NCBI RefSeq assembly: GCF_003852405.1
Contig: NZ_QAJM01000008.1
Span: 102,567-166,566, forward strand
From: Pseudomonas sp. KBW05
GTDB taxonomy: Bacteria; Pseudomonadota; Gammaproteobacteria; Pseudomonadales; Pseudomonadaceae
DNA: 64,000 nucleotides
Direction: 5' to 3'
Made by a program: the position numbers and the translations under genes. Each line of letters opens with the position of its first letter. Position 1 is the stretch's first letter. Shown piece after piece: positions 35,898-44,746 of this stretch. The notes under the pieces are model-generated. The model did not search any database and was not told the DNA's origin. It saw only the letters and a program-made list of their open reading frames with translations.

Positions 35898-37259
35898 GTG
35901 AACAATTCAAACCATGCATCTGCCGCACCAGACAATGATTCCACCCTCACGCGTGCCGTGAGCAAAGTGAAGAGCCATGTGCTCCCACTGTTCGTGATCA
36001 TGTTCATCCTCAACTACATCGACCGGGTCAATATCGGCTTTGTGCGCACGCACATGGAACACGACCTGGGCATCGGCGCGGCGGCGTACGGTTTCGGCGC
36101 CGGGCTATTCTTCATTGGCTACGCGCTCTTCGAAGTGCCTTCCAATATGCTGCTGCAAAAGGTCGGTGCACGGATCTGGCTGACCCGCATCATGTTCACC
36201 TGGGGCATCGTCGCCACGCTGATGGCGTTCATCCAGAACGAAACCCACTTCTACATCCTGCGCTTCCTGCTGGGCGTGGCCGAGGCGGGTTTCTTCCCCG
36301 GCGTGATCTATTACTTCACCCGCTGGCTGCCCGCTGCCGAGCGCGGCAAGGCCATCGCGATTTTCCTCAGCGGCTCGGCGGTTGCGTCGCTGATTTCCGG
36401 GCCGTTGTCGGGGGCGCTGTTGCAGATCGAGGGCTTCGGCTTTCACGGCTGGCAGTGGATGTTTGCCATCGAAGGTTTGGCCTCTGTGGCGCTGGGGTTC
36501 TTTGTGTGGTTCTGGCTGGACTCCAAGCCCCACGACGCCAAATGGATGACCCGCGAGGAACAGGACGCGCTGGTCAACGCCATCGACCGCGAACAACGCG
36601 AGCGTGAGGCGCTGATCACGGTCAAACCGACCATCGGCAAGCTGCTCAAGGATCGCCAGATCCTGCTGTTCTGCGCCCTGTACTTCTGCATCCAACTGAC
36701 GATCTACGCCGCCACGTTCTGGCTGCCGAGCATCATCAAGAAGATGGGCGACTTGAGTGATGTGCAGGTGGGGTTCTTCAACTCGATCCCGTGGCTGATC
36801 TCGATCATCGCCATGTACGCCTTCGCATCGCTGTCGGGCAAGTTCAAGTTCCAGCAGGCCTGGGTTGCGGCGGCGTTGTTGATTGCGGCGGCAGGCATGT
36901 TCATGTCCACCACTGGCGGGCCGGTGTTTGCCTTTGTGGCGATCTGCTTTGCGGCCATCGGTTTCAAGTCGGCGTCGTCGCTGTTCTGGCCGATCCCCCA
37001 GGGCTACCTGGATGTGCGCATCGCGGCGGCGGTGATCGCGCTGATCAATTCCATCGGCAACCTCGGCGGTTTTGTCGCGCCGACCACCTTTGGTTTCCTG
37101 GAACAAACCACCGGCTCGATCCAGGGCGGCCTCTACGGCCTGGCCGGCACTTCGGTGCTTGCCGCGATCCTGGTGTTTTTTGCCAAGACTTCGCCCTCTG
37201 CCGTGCTGGCGGCGCCAAGCGCCGTGCCCACCGGCGCTGCCATCAGCAAACCTCTCTGA
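35898..37259 (+). CDS. MFS sugar-acid (glucarate/galactarate) transporter
   Basis: 453 residues, anion:cation symporter (ACS/D-galactonate-type) MFS family with about 12 helices. Motifs: NYIDRVNIGFVRTHM in helix 1 and RFLLGVAEAGFFPGVIYYFTRW in helix 4. Start is GTG at 35898 with AGGGGGAG upstream. It lies 19 bp before gudD, so it imports the dehydratase's substrate, most likely D-glucarate (possibly galactarate). Confidence 0.9.
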   Translation: MNNSNHASAAPDNDSTLTRAVSKVKSHVLPLFVIMFILNYIDRVNIGFVRTHMEHDLGIGAAAYGFGAGLFFIGYALFEVPSNMLLQKVGARIWLTRIMFTWGIVATLMAFIQNETHFYILRFLLGVAEAGFFPGVIYYFTRWLPAAERGKAIAIFLSGSAVASLISGPLSGALLQIEGFGFHGWQWMFAIEGLASVALGFFVWFWLDSKPHDAKWMTREEQDALVNAIDREQREREALITVKPTIGKLLKDRQILLFCALYFCIQLTIYAATFWLPSIIKKMGDLSDVQVGFFNSIPWLISIIAMYAFASLSGKFKFQQAWVAAALLIAAAGMFMSTTGGPVFAFVAICFAAIGFKSASSLFWPIPQGYLDVRIAAAVIALINSIGNLGGFVAPTTFGFLEQTTGSIQGGLYGLAGTSVLAAILVFFAKTSPSAVLAAPSAVPTGAAISKPL

Positions 37260-37278
37260 GCCCAATTAGGAACCTGCC

Positions 37279-38604
37279 ATGAACACGCCAGTAGTCACAC
37301 ACTTTCAAGTCATTCCCGTCGCCGGCCACGACAGCATGCTGCTCAATCTCAGCGGCGCCCACGGCCCGTATTTCACGCGCAATATCGTCATTCTCAAGGA
37401 CAGCAGCGGCCACACCGGCGTCGGCGAAGTGCCCGGCGGCGAACGTATCCGCGAAACCCTGGAAGACGCGCGCAGCCTGGTGATCGGCCAACCCATCGGC
37501 CAGTACCAGCGCATCCTCAACCAGATGCGCAGCACCTTTGCCTCGCGGGACTCGGCCGGGCGCGGCCTGCAGACCTTTGACCTGCGCATCACCATTCATG
37601 CCGTCACCGCCATGGAGGCGGCGTTGCTCGACCTGCTGGGGCAGTTCCTCGAAGTGCCCGTGGCCGCTTTGCTCGGCGAAGGGCAGCAGCGCGATGCGGT
37701 CAAAATGCTCGGCTACCTGTTCTACGTCGGCGACCGCAACGCCACCGACCTGGCCTACCGCAACGAAGCGGATGCCGATGACGACTGGTTCCGCCTGCGC
37801 CACGAACAGGCGCTGACCAGCGACGCCGTGGTGCGCCTGGCCGAAGCCGCCAAGGCCAAGTACGGCTTCAACGACTTCAAACTCAAAGGGGGTGTATTGA
37901 GCGGCGACGCCGAAATCGAAGCCGTCACCGCCCTGGCCGAACGCTTCCCCGATGCGCGCATCACCCTCGACCCGAACGGTGCCTGGTCATTGAAAGAAGC
38001 CATCCGCCTGTGCCGCGATCAGCACCATGTACTCGCTTACGCCGAAGACCCATGCGGTGCGGAGAACGGTTATTCCGGCCGCGAAGTCATGGCCGAATTC
38101 CGCCGTGCCACCGGCCTGAAAACCGCCACCAACATGATCGCCACCGACTGGCGCGAGATGGGCCACGCGATCCAACTGCAATCGGTGGACATCCCACTGG
38201 CTGACCCACACTTTTGGACGATGCAGGGCTCGGTACGCGTCGCGCAGATGTGCCATGAGTGGGGCCTGACCTGGGGCTCGCACTCCAACAACCATTTCGA
38301 TATTTCCCTGGCGATGTTCACCCAGGTCGCCGCCGCCGCGCCGGGCGACATCACCGCCATCGACACCCACTGGATCTGGCAGGACGGCCAGCGCCTGACC
38401 CGCGAACCGTTGAAAATCGAAGGGGGTTACGTGCAGATGCCGAGCAAGCCCGGGCTGGGGGTCGACATCGACATGGACGCCGTGGCCAAGGCGCACGAGC
38501 TGTACAAAGGCATGGGCCTCGGTGCGCGAGATGACAGCGTGGCGATGCAGTTTCTGATTCCGGGGTGGACGTTCAACAACAAGCAGCCGTGCCTGGTGCG
38601 ATGA
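37279..38604 (+). CDS. gudD: Glucarate dehydratase
   Basis: 441-residue enolase-superfamily enzyme converting D-glucarate (and L-idarate) to 5-keto-4-deoxyglucarate. Lys201-x-Lys203 (FKLKGG), metal ligands Asp231 (LDPNGAW), Glu256 (YAEDP) and Asn285 (ATNMIATD), and His335 (GSHSNNH) are all present. They sit four residues before the E. coli GudD positions (Lys205/207, Asp235, Glu260, Asn289, His339). Second gene of the operon controlled by the divergent GntR protein. The next steps of the pathway (dehydratase/aldolase) are not in this window. Confidence 0.95.
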   Translation: MNTPVVTHFQVIPVAGHDSMLLNLSGAHGPYFTRNIVILKDSSGHTGVGEVPGGERIRETLEDARSLVIGQPIGQYQRILNQMRSTFASRDSAGRGLQTFDLRITIHAVTAMEAALLDLLGQFLEVPVAALLGEGQQRDAVKMLGYLFYVGDRNATDLAYRNEADADDDWFRLRHEQALTSDAVVRLAEAAKAKYGFNDFKLKGGVLSGDAEIEAVTALAERFPDARITLDPNGAWSLKEAIRLCRDQHHVLAYAEDPCGAENGYSGREVMAEFRRATGLKTATNMIATDWREMGHAIQLQSVDIPLADPHFWTMQGSVRVAQMCHEWGLTWGSHSNNHFDISLAMFTQVAAAAPGDITAIDTHWIWQDGQRLTREPLKIEGGYVQMPSKPGLGVDIDMDAVAKAHELYKGMGLGARDDSVAMQFLIPGWTFNNKQPCLVR

Positions 38605-38627
38605 GCTAGAGAACAGAGATCAAAAAT

Positions 38628-38715
38628 GTGGGAGCGGGCTTGCTCGCGAATGCGGTGGGCCAGTCACCTGATGAGTTGGCTGATCCAGCGCCTTCGCGAG
38701 CAAGCCCGCTCCCAC
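38628..38715. repeat. REP pair (REPIN), GCGGGCTTGCTCGC family
   Basis: Complete inverted pair between gudD and the convergent antitoxin gene. Confidence 0.9.
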
Positions 38716-38738
38716 ATTTCGATCGCGTCGCTCTGAAG

Positions 38739-39107
38739 TCAGGGCTTGCGGGTGACGACGGGCGCTTTCTTGATCGCAATCGGCTGCACGGTAAGCTCAA
38801 CGCCCAACGCCAACATCAGCTTCTGGATCGTCTCATAGCGCGTTTTCGAGCCGCCTTTGAGCGTCTTGTACAGGCTCTCCCGATTAACTCCCGCCGCCTC
38901 GGCCACCTTGTTCACCCCCTGGGCCTTGGCGACTTCGGCGAGTGCCTTCATCAGTATCTGCGGGTCCTGGGACTTCATGCTTTGTGCCAGATAAGCACTG
39001 ATCACTTCCGGGCTGTCCAGGAAGCGCGAGGCTTCGTAGACGCTGGTGCCGGAGGTATCCAGATCGAGGATCGGCATGTCCTCGGGTTTGAATGTCGATT
39101 CGCTCAT
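38739..39107 (-). CDS. Antitoxin, HigA-like addiction-module protein
   Basis: 122 residues. The DNA-binding HTH is at about 60-110 (ALAEVAKAQGVNKVAEAAGVNRESLYKTL), and the N-terminal part (about 1-45) is the likely toxin-binding region. It begins 1 bp after the toxin gene, an order (toxin first) typical of HigBA-type pairs. It should neutralise the toxin and bind the operator upstream. Confidence 0.87.
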   Translation of the reverse strand: MSESTFKPEDMPILDLDTSGTSVYEASRFLDSPEVISAYLAQSMKSQDPQILMKALAEVAKAQGVNKVAEAAGVNRESLYKTLKGGSKTRYETIQKLMLALGVELTVQPIAIKKAPVVTRKP

Positions 39108-39108
39108 T

Positions 39109-39411
39109 TCATTGACCTCTCAGGGCATCGAGGATCTCTTTTGCCCGTTTGATTCCTCGTTTTTGGTCGGTTTTATCGCTGCCCCACACCATCAGGTAGG
39201 CCGTGATTCCCGTGCGCACAAAGTAGATTCTGTAGCCGGGCCCGACAAACACGCGCATCTCACTCAGCCCTTCGCCTGCCGGCTCGCAATCGCCGAAGTT
39301 GTTTTCTTCGGCGCGGTCCAGCCGGGTGAGCACCGCCGTTTTTCCGCAAACATCCCGCATACCGTCGAGCCATGTATCAAACTCCGGCGTCCTGCCGATC
39401 AGGTTAGTCAC
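39109..39411 (-). CDS. RelE/ParE-superfamily (HigB-like) toxin
   Basis: 100 residues. The features RTPEFDTWLDGMRD, GLSEMRVFVGPGYRIYFVRTG and the C-terminal KRGIKRAKEILDAL match the addiction-module killer branch of the RelE/ParE superfamily, usually ribosome-dependent mRNA interferases. The start is GTG (39411) with AGGTG upstream. It is translated first in a two-gene unit with its antitoxin. Confidence 0.88.
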   Translation of the reverse strand: MTNLIGRTPEFDTWLDGMRDVCGKTAVLTRLDRAEENNFGDCEPAGEGLSEMRVFVGPGYRIYFVRTGITAYLMVWGSDKTDQKRGIKRAKEILDALRGQ

Positions 39412-39421
39412 ACAATCACCT

Positions 39422-39437
39422 GTAGCCTACTGGCTAC
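39422..39437. promoter_or_regulatory. Palindromic operator of the toxin-antitoxin pair
   Basis: GTAGCCTACTGGCTAC, two perfect 6-base arms around TACT, 11 bp before the toxin start codon. The position is typical for antitoxin-mediated autorepression. Confidence 0.6.
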
Positions 39438-39656
39438 TCCTTGCCAATGCTAGTGGATTTTTAAGTCTGGTGCGCTCCAGATAAAAAACCCTAGTCCAGC
39501 GCCCGCAGGAGCGGCCTGGCAATTCTATGAGCGCGTGTTTCTCTGGTGAATCAGGTGACATCTCCCACCATTGATCTTCACACCCGCGCGCCCCTCGCTT
39601 TGCGTAGAATGCGACGCCTCGTCATCAGGACCGTCTCAACCCAGGAGGGGTAACGC

Positions 39657-40172
39657 ATGCAACCCGACACCACGATCAAAAAACTCCAGCTCAAGGACCA
39701 ACTGCGCAGCGAGCCTTCCAAGGCCTGGGCGCCGGTAGAACAAGCCCTCGCTTATCTTGCGCTGATGACCCCCATACTGCTGCTTGCCGAGTACTTTGGT
39801 ATCACCGACACGTTCAAGATGAACTTGCTCGTTGGCGGGGCCATAGGTGCAGTCATAGGCTCGACTTTCAACTTCTTCAGCAGCATGGCACTGTCCCAAT
39901 GGACCGTGCCCGGCCAGGTCGATCCAGAGGCCGTACGCAGCGCCATGCTCGCCCTGAAATACGTCGAACCACAGCCCGGCGTGTACCAGCCGAAAAGGCC
40001 GCTGTTCAGCCTGTTTCATCGCTACCAGTCCGAGCGCATCACCCTGCAAGCCATGGGCGGTAATACGCTCATCAGCGGCCCTTACAAACAGCTGAAACTG
40101 CTCTCGGCCTTCATGCTCCCCGACGCGCAATCCCCAGCATCCGATCACACGCCGCCCACAGTGCAAGGCTGA
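39657..40172 (+). CDS. Hypothetical membrane protein
   Basis: 171 residues with two hydrophobic segments (about 31-46, LAYLALMTPILLLAEYFG, and 56-76, LLVGGAIGAVIGSTFNFFSS) and a C-terminal soluble region. A strong AGGAGGGGT precedes the ATG. No recognised family. It converges with the 440-residue unknown gene, with 24 bp between stops. Confidence 0.65.
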   Translation: MQPDTTIKKLQLKDQLRSEPSKAWAPVEQALAYLALMTPILLLAEYFGITDTFKMNLLVGGAIGAVIGSTFNFFSSMALSQWTVPGQVDPEAVRSAMLALKYVEPQPGVYQPKRPLFSLFHRYQSERITLQAMGGNTLISGPYKQLKLLSAFMLPDAQSPASDHTPPTVQG

Positions 40173-40196
40173 TAGGTTGTCGGAGATCAACAGCGC

Positions 40197-41519
40197 TCAG
40201 GACATGAAATTTCGCATCAACTTGAACAAGTTGCCGGGCATGAGCCAGCGCGTGCCTGGCTGGTCAGGGCGGTCCGCGCTGTAGTCCATGACGGTATGAT
40301 TGGGCGACTCGCGACCAAAGGTCGCCGGCGCCTGATCGTCAGGACGAGCGGCTGGCTCGATCAGCCGGCCGGTTGCTTTGTCCAGCACATAGCCCGCGGC
40401 TTTGCCTTCTTCGGTAAGCGTCCAAACGCCATCGACGTTCGTGACATGCGCTTTGAAAGGGGGAAGTTTCACGTTCTTGTGGGTGGTAACCACAACATTG
40501 TCGTTGATGCTGATTGACTTGTAGGACGCGAACTTGCGGTCAAGTGAGGTTTGCGTAGTGCCTTCGGCTGAGAACTTGATCACCATCTGCTCAAGAAAAG
40601 CCAGATCACTGGTGTTTTGCAGCGCACCGTAACCAGGATCGAGAAAGTGGCGTAGAAAGCCCCGGTCGATAAGCGTGCTGTTGATCGCCGTGCCGTTCAA
40701 GATGCGTGAAGCGGTGGCTGCATCCTCTGCCTGGAAGTCTACCGTAACCATGTACCCCTCCAGGTCGTAACCCTTGCCGTTGTTGGCATTCAGGAGCTGG
40801 CGGCCATCGTTGTGATGGCGATAGTCAGCCAGTAAACCGGCCACGTTATCGACATTGCGCAAATCTGCACCTTGCTCCTGCGCATACGCGTACATTTGCG
40901 ACAGTAATTCACGATCATCTCGGGTGAGAAAGTCATAAGCACTTTGACTCATGTTGAGCATGGTCATTGGAGCTTTGGCAACTGGGGGCTCGATGCCGAG
41001 AAACAAGCGGGAGACCATGATCTCCCGCCCACTGGCAGATACATCGGCAGTATTTGCAGTGCCAGACGCGGCGGAAGCCTGCAACTCCTTCCACGCGGCG
41101 CACCGCTCGTTGATGGTAAAGGAGCCCCCCTCATCGTGGGCAATCAGATTCAACTGGTCGCGCGCGAGGCCTTTGAACGGATTGCTATCAGCGCCGTCGA
41201 TGAAGCAGGTAGCTTGCCGAGCCCGAGCTAGAAGCTCCGCCCCCTCGGAATCAGATTGTGCTTTGTTGGCGAGATAGGCTTCTGCGGCAAGTGTGTCGCG
41301 CCCGTCCTTATGAGTGTCGCGGGCTTTAGCCCGTTCTGCCGCCTCGCTAAGTTGGCGGGCCAGCGTTGACAACGTGCTGATCGTACCAGTGTCGCCCTCG
41401 GTGTTTGAGGTATTGCTTTCACCGTCCACAGGCATAACCGATGGCGCGTGGACAGCGCTAGAGGGAACGCTTGCCAAGCGACTGTCCGCTAAAGAAAACC
41501 GCGTCACAATAGTATTCAT
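40197..41519 (-). CDS. Hypothetical 440-residue protein, possible effector
   Basis: The N-terminal ~60 residues are Ser/Thr/Ala-rich and probably disordered (RFSLADSRLASVPSSAVHAP), followed by a helical part (LARQLSEAAERAKARDTHKD) and a mixed soluble region. The C-terminal half carries SISINDNVVVTTHKNVKLPP and VDGVWTLTEEGKAAGYVLD. There is no classical signal peptide or membrane helix. The composition of the first 50 residues resembles secreted effectors, but I see no hrp box and no known catalytic motif. Start 41519 has GGAGG at the right distance; an ATG two codons upstream sits too close to it. It lies 45 bp downstream of an exported-protein gene on the same strand, probably an operon. Confidence 0.65.
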   Translation of the reverse strand: MNTIVTRFSLADSRLASVPSSAVHAPSVMPVDGESNTSNTEGDTGTISTLSTLARQLSEAAERAKARDTHKDGRDTLAAEAYLANKAQSDSEGAELLARARQATCFIDGADSNPFKGLARDQLNLIAHDEGGSFTINERCAAWKELQASAASGTANTADVSASGREIMVSRLFLGIEPPVAKAPMTMLNMSQSAYDFLTRDDRELLSQMYAYAQEQGADLRNVDNVAGLLADYRHHNDGRQLLNANNGKGYDLEGYMVTVDFQAEDAATASRILNGTAINSTLIDRGFLRHFLDPGYGALQNTSDLAFLEQMVIKFSAEGTTQTSLDRKFASYKSISINDNVVVTTHKNVKLPPFKAHVTNVDGVWTLTEEGKAAGYVLDKATGRLIEPAARPDDQAPATFGRESPNHTVMDYSADRPDQPGTRWLMPGNLFKLMRNFMS

Positions 41520-41564
41520 GACCATCCTCCATACCCCACACACACGAGAATTTAAAGCAACTAA

Positions 41565-42047
41565 CTAATAGCTATAGTGATAAGTCACCGAGTCAGTACC
41601 GGCGGGATAAGCAAGTCGTGCACCACCATCTTTTACATGATGTTTTATTGTGACCGATGCGCCCCTGCCGAATGGCAGATCATCAAAATCATGCAACGTA
41701 CCCGACATACTCGGCCAGATTGGCCTGCAATTGTTTTCCAACCCCTGGAAGGGCCGGAAATAGCAAAGTTCTACTTTTTCGTCGAGCGTTTGAGGGTACG
41801 ACGTTGTTCGCCACTCAATACCCCGCAACTTCATCGATCGCCCGACTGTCGCATCCGGAAAATCCGTATTGCTCAGACCAAAAAAAGATAAACCCGTACC
41901 ACCAATTGATATCACGGTAATAACATCCGGCGCATCGGTCTTAGTGATCGTCGCGTCCACCGCGTAAACGGCACCGCTGAAGGATAGCAACGCAGCAACC
42001 AGAAAACCGACCCGATAGTTACATGGAAAAAACATTAGCCTCTTCAT
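41565..42047 (-). CDS. Exported protein of unknown function
   Basis: 160 residues. A signal peptide follows a somewhat long n-region (MKRLMFFPCNYRVGFLVAALLSFSGAVYA, cleavage after VYA). The mature part is beta-prone with two Cys (ELCYFRPF, NNCRPIW), likely disulfide-bonded, and ends in SVTYHYSY. No recognised family. Start 42047 has AGGGTG upstream. The 211-bp region ahead of it is AT-richer than average and carries two ACTTCCTA motifs (42154 and 42212). Confidence 0.65.
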   Translation of the reverse strand: MKRLMFFPCNYRVGFLVAALLSFSGAVYAVDATITKTDAPDVITVISIGGTGLSFFGLSNTDFPDATVGRSMKLRGIEWRTTSYPQTLDEKVELCYFRPFQGLENNCRPIWPSMSGTLHDFDDLPFGRGASVTIKHHVKDGGARLAYPAGTDSVTYHYSY

Positions 42048-42258
42048 AATTATCACCCTAGCGTCAGGAGTTAATACAAAAGAATCAAACCAATCAACCT
42101 GTAAGAACCACGCCACCACTCTTGCACGAATTAACAATCACCAACATCCACCCACTTCCTAAAATAATGAACGACAACTCCGTCATACTTAAAAGTAGGA
42201 TCACGCCAGAAACTTCCTAGTCCCCTGCCCCCTCTACCAAAACCGCCGATTTCCAGTC

Positions 42259-43320
42259 ATGATCCGCGCCTCACTTTCAAGGACGATAACAACAGTGAAA
42301 AACGCCCTCCGCGCCTTGCTCTTGATTGGCCTCACCACACCCGCATTCGCCGACAACGCCCCTATCGGTTTCCAGAACACCACCCTCCCCGACGCGCAGA
42401 ACAACCGCCCGTTGCAGATGGTCGTCTGGTACCCCGCCAACACCAAAGCCAAACCGGAATTGATCCGCGACGATGCCGTGTTCTACGGCGCCCTCGCCGT
42501 ACCCGACGCGCCGCCTGCCAGTGGTAAACATCCGCTGGTGGTGATGTCCCATGGCAACGGCGGCAATTGGGGCAACCAGCTGTGGCTGGCCAGTGCGCTG
42601 GCCCACAAGGGCTACATCGTTGCGGCGGTCAACCACCCCGGCACCACCAGCAAAGACCGCAGCCCGGAAGCCGCCGCGCAATTGTGGCAGCGGCCCAAGG
42701 ACCTGAGCCGGGCCATCGATGCGGTGCTCGCGCAGCCGCAGCAGTTTGGCGCAGTCGCCCCGCAGCGGATTGCCGCCATCGGGCACTCCCTCGGTGGCTG
42801 GACCGTGCTGGAGCTCGCCGGCGCGCGCTTCGACCCCGCGCTGTTCGCCAAGGATTGCGCGGCCCACGTGCAGCTGTCCGGCTGCATCGCCTATCAGAAG
42901 ACGAACCCCGACAGCACCCAGATGGCGGCCGACTTGCGCGACAAGCGCGTCACCGCCGTGGTGTCCCTGGACCTGGGCCTGTCACGCGGCATGACCGACG
43001 CCAGCCTCGCCGCACTGCCGGTGCCGGTATTGGTGCTGGCGGCAGCGGCGAACGGGCCGGATCTGCCCGCTGAATTGGAGTCTACGGACCTGGCCAAGCG
43101 TCTGCCCAAGGCAACGGCACAGTATTTGAAGATCGACGACGCCACCCACTTCAGCTTTATGGCGATCTGCAAACCCACGGGCGAGGCGCTGATCGAAGAA
43201 AGCTCGCCCGGTGACGGGATGATTTGTCACGATGCCAAGGGCGCGCGGCCACGGGAAGTGATCCAGCAGCAGGTGGTAGGATTGATCACCGATTTCCTGG
43301 CGCGGCCTGCAGCCAAGTAG
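42259..43320 (+). CDS. Exported alpha/beta hydrolase (dienelactone-hydrolase/PAF-AH-like)
   Basis: 353 residues (341 if the GTG at 42295 is used). A hydrophobic signal ALRALLLIGLTTPAFA lies just after that GTG, which also has AAGGA upstream, so 42295 is an equally good start. The catalytic Ser is in AIGHSLGGWTV near residue 178; the oxyanion region VVMSHGNGGN and a late His (DDATHFSFM) complete an alpha/beta hydrolase. This layout is that of predicted dienelactone hydrolases. Substrate unknown. Confidence 0.82.
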   Translation: MIRASLSRTITTVKNALRALLLIGLTTPAFADNAPIGFQNTTLPDAQNNRPLQMVVWYPANTKAKPELIRDDAVFYGALAVPDAPPASGKHPLVVMSHGNGGNWGNQLWLASALAHKGYIVAAVNHPGTTSKDRSPEAAAQLWQRPKDLSRAIDAVLAQPQQFGAVAPQRIAAIGHSLGGWTVLELAGARFDPALFAKDCAAHVQLSGCIAYQKTNPDSTQMAADLRDKRVTAVVSLDLGLSRGMTDASLAALPVPVLVLAAAANGPDLPAELESTDLAKRLPKATAQYLKIDDATHFSFMAICKPTGEALIEESSPGDGMICHDAKGARPREVIQQQVVGLITDFLARPAAK

Positions 43321-43351
43321 CAGCGGTTCGGCTTGATCGGCAGGAGGATCC

Positions 43352-44746
43352 ATGGACAAGACCACCACCACGCCCTTCGCCTACCAAGCCGTCTACCGTT
43401 ACCTCGTCGAGTTGATCGAGACCGCCCCGGCGCAAGGCGTGCACAAGCTGCCATCTCTGCGCCAACTGGCCCAGCGCCTGGGGGTGTCGGTCTCGACCAC
43501 CAAGTACGCCTATGCATTGCTCGAAGATGAAGGACGCATCTGCGCCAGACCCAAGCAGGGTTATTTCACTCGGTTGATGCCAGTTGTTGCAGTGAATGAA
43601 CGCTTACCCAACCTGCTTGACCAGGTTTTCGCCAGCGCCCGCCAACCGGGCATGCTGGCCCTGAGCAGCGACGCACCGGCCATGTTGCTGTCGCTGGAAA
43701 ACCCATTGCTGATGATCGAGCGCGAACTGGCTCGCCACTACCCACGCTCGCCCACCCCGCTCTTCCTGCCGTTCGGTGAAGCCGAATTACGCGCGGCACT
43801 GGCCGAACGCTACACCCGTTCCACTGACGACTATTGGCAGGCGGATCAGGTGTACATCGGCGCGGACCTGCACAGTGTACTGGCGTTGTCGTTGCGCGCA
43901 CTGGACCTGGAAGGCAGCGTGGCGCTGGTGGAATCACCCTGTTCGTGGGCGATCCTGCGCCAGTTGCAGGCGGCCCGGATCCGCGTGATCGAAGTGCCGC
44001 TCGACGCCGACGGGCGCTTTGACCTCGGTGCACTGAATGACGTGCTCAACCACGAACCCATCCGCCTGGCCGTACTGTCCTCGACGGTGAACACGCCCCA
44101 CGGCAGCGTGACACCGGCCCAGGACAAGCAACAGATCTGTCAGTGGCTGGCGCAAAGGGCGATCTGGCTGTTCGAAAACGACACGTACGGCGAGCTGTAC
44201 TTCGCCGCGCAACCGGCCCGTTACCGCGACTTTGCCGACCCACAGAAGCTGCTGGTGTTCTCCACCTTCGACAAGGTCATCGGTGCGGAAGCGCCCTACG
44301 GTTACGTGCTGTGTCGCGGCCACGCGGCGCAGTTGCAGCAGCAGTTCCGGGAGCGGGCATTCCGCCTCTCGCCGAGCCGCCAGAAAGCCATCGCCAAACT
44401 GTTCGGCACCCGGCGTTTCGACCTGCATCTACAGGCCCTGCGCGCCCTGCTGATGGAGCACATGACGCGCCTGCGCAGCCTGCTGGATGAACACGGCGCA
44501 GGCCAGTTCCACGTGACCTCCCCGCAAGGTGGTGCGTGCTTCTGGCTGGCGGCCACGCACCCAACCGACATGCGCCAAGTGTTCGAACGCCTGCTGGCCC
44601 AGCGAATCGTCATCGCCCCGGGGGAGCTGTTCAGCCAGCAAGGTGCCTGGAAACATCACCTGCGCCTGAGCTTCACCCTCGACTGGAGCAAGGATATTGC
44701 CCAAGCCGTGCAGCAACTGGCCCAGGCCATCCGTCACAGCCCATAG
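43352..44746 (+). CDS. MocR-type (GntR-aminotransferase) transcriptional regulator
   Basis: 464 residues. N-terminal GntR HTH (about 10-75, [30 protein letters not shown]) fused to a class I aminotransferase-fold domain (about 105-460). The PLP lysine is likely the one in [18 protein letters not shown], and the Asn/Pro PLP site is modified ([12 protein letters not shown]). AGGAGG precedes the ATG. Its 3' end overlaps the convergent panB gene by 13 bp. Such proteins usually sense PLP or amino acids; the target is unknown. Confidence 0.9.
   Translation: MDKTTTTPFAYQAVYRYLVELIETAPAQGVHKLPSLRQLAQRLGVSVSTTKYAYALLEDEGRICARPKQGYFTRLMPVVAVNERLPNLLDQVFASARQPGMLALSSDAPAMLLSLENPLLMIERELARHYPRSPTPLFLPFGEAELRAALAERYTRSTDDYWQADQVYIGADLHSVLALSLRALDLEGSVALVESPCSWAILRQLQAARIRVIEVPLDADGRFDLGALNDVLNHEPIRLAVLSSTVNTPHGSVTPAQDKQQICQWLAQRAIWLFENDTYGELYFAAQPARYRDFADPQKLLVFSTFDKVIGAEAPYGYVLCRGHAAQLQQQFRERAFRLSPSRQKAIAKLFGTRRFDLHLQALRALLMEHMTRLRSLLDEHGAGQFHVTSPQGGACFWLAATHPTDMRQVFERLLAQRIVIAPGELFSQQGAWKHHLRLSFTLDWSKDIAQAVQQLAQAIRHSP

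Noticed and set aside
42048-42258. hrp box for the possible effector operon
   Set aside because: No GGAACC-N15/16-CCAC pattern appears on the required strand in the region upstream of the operon.
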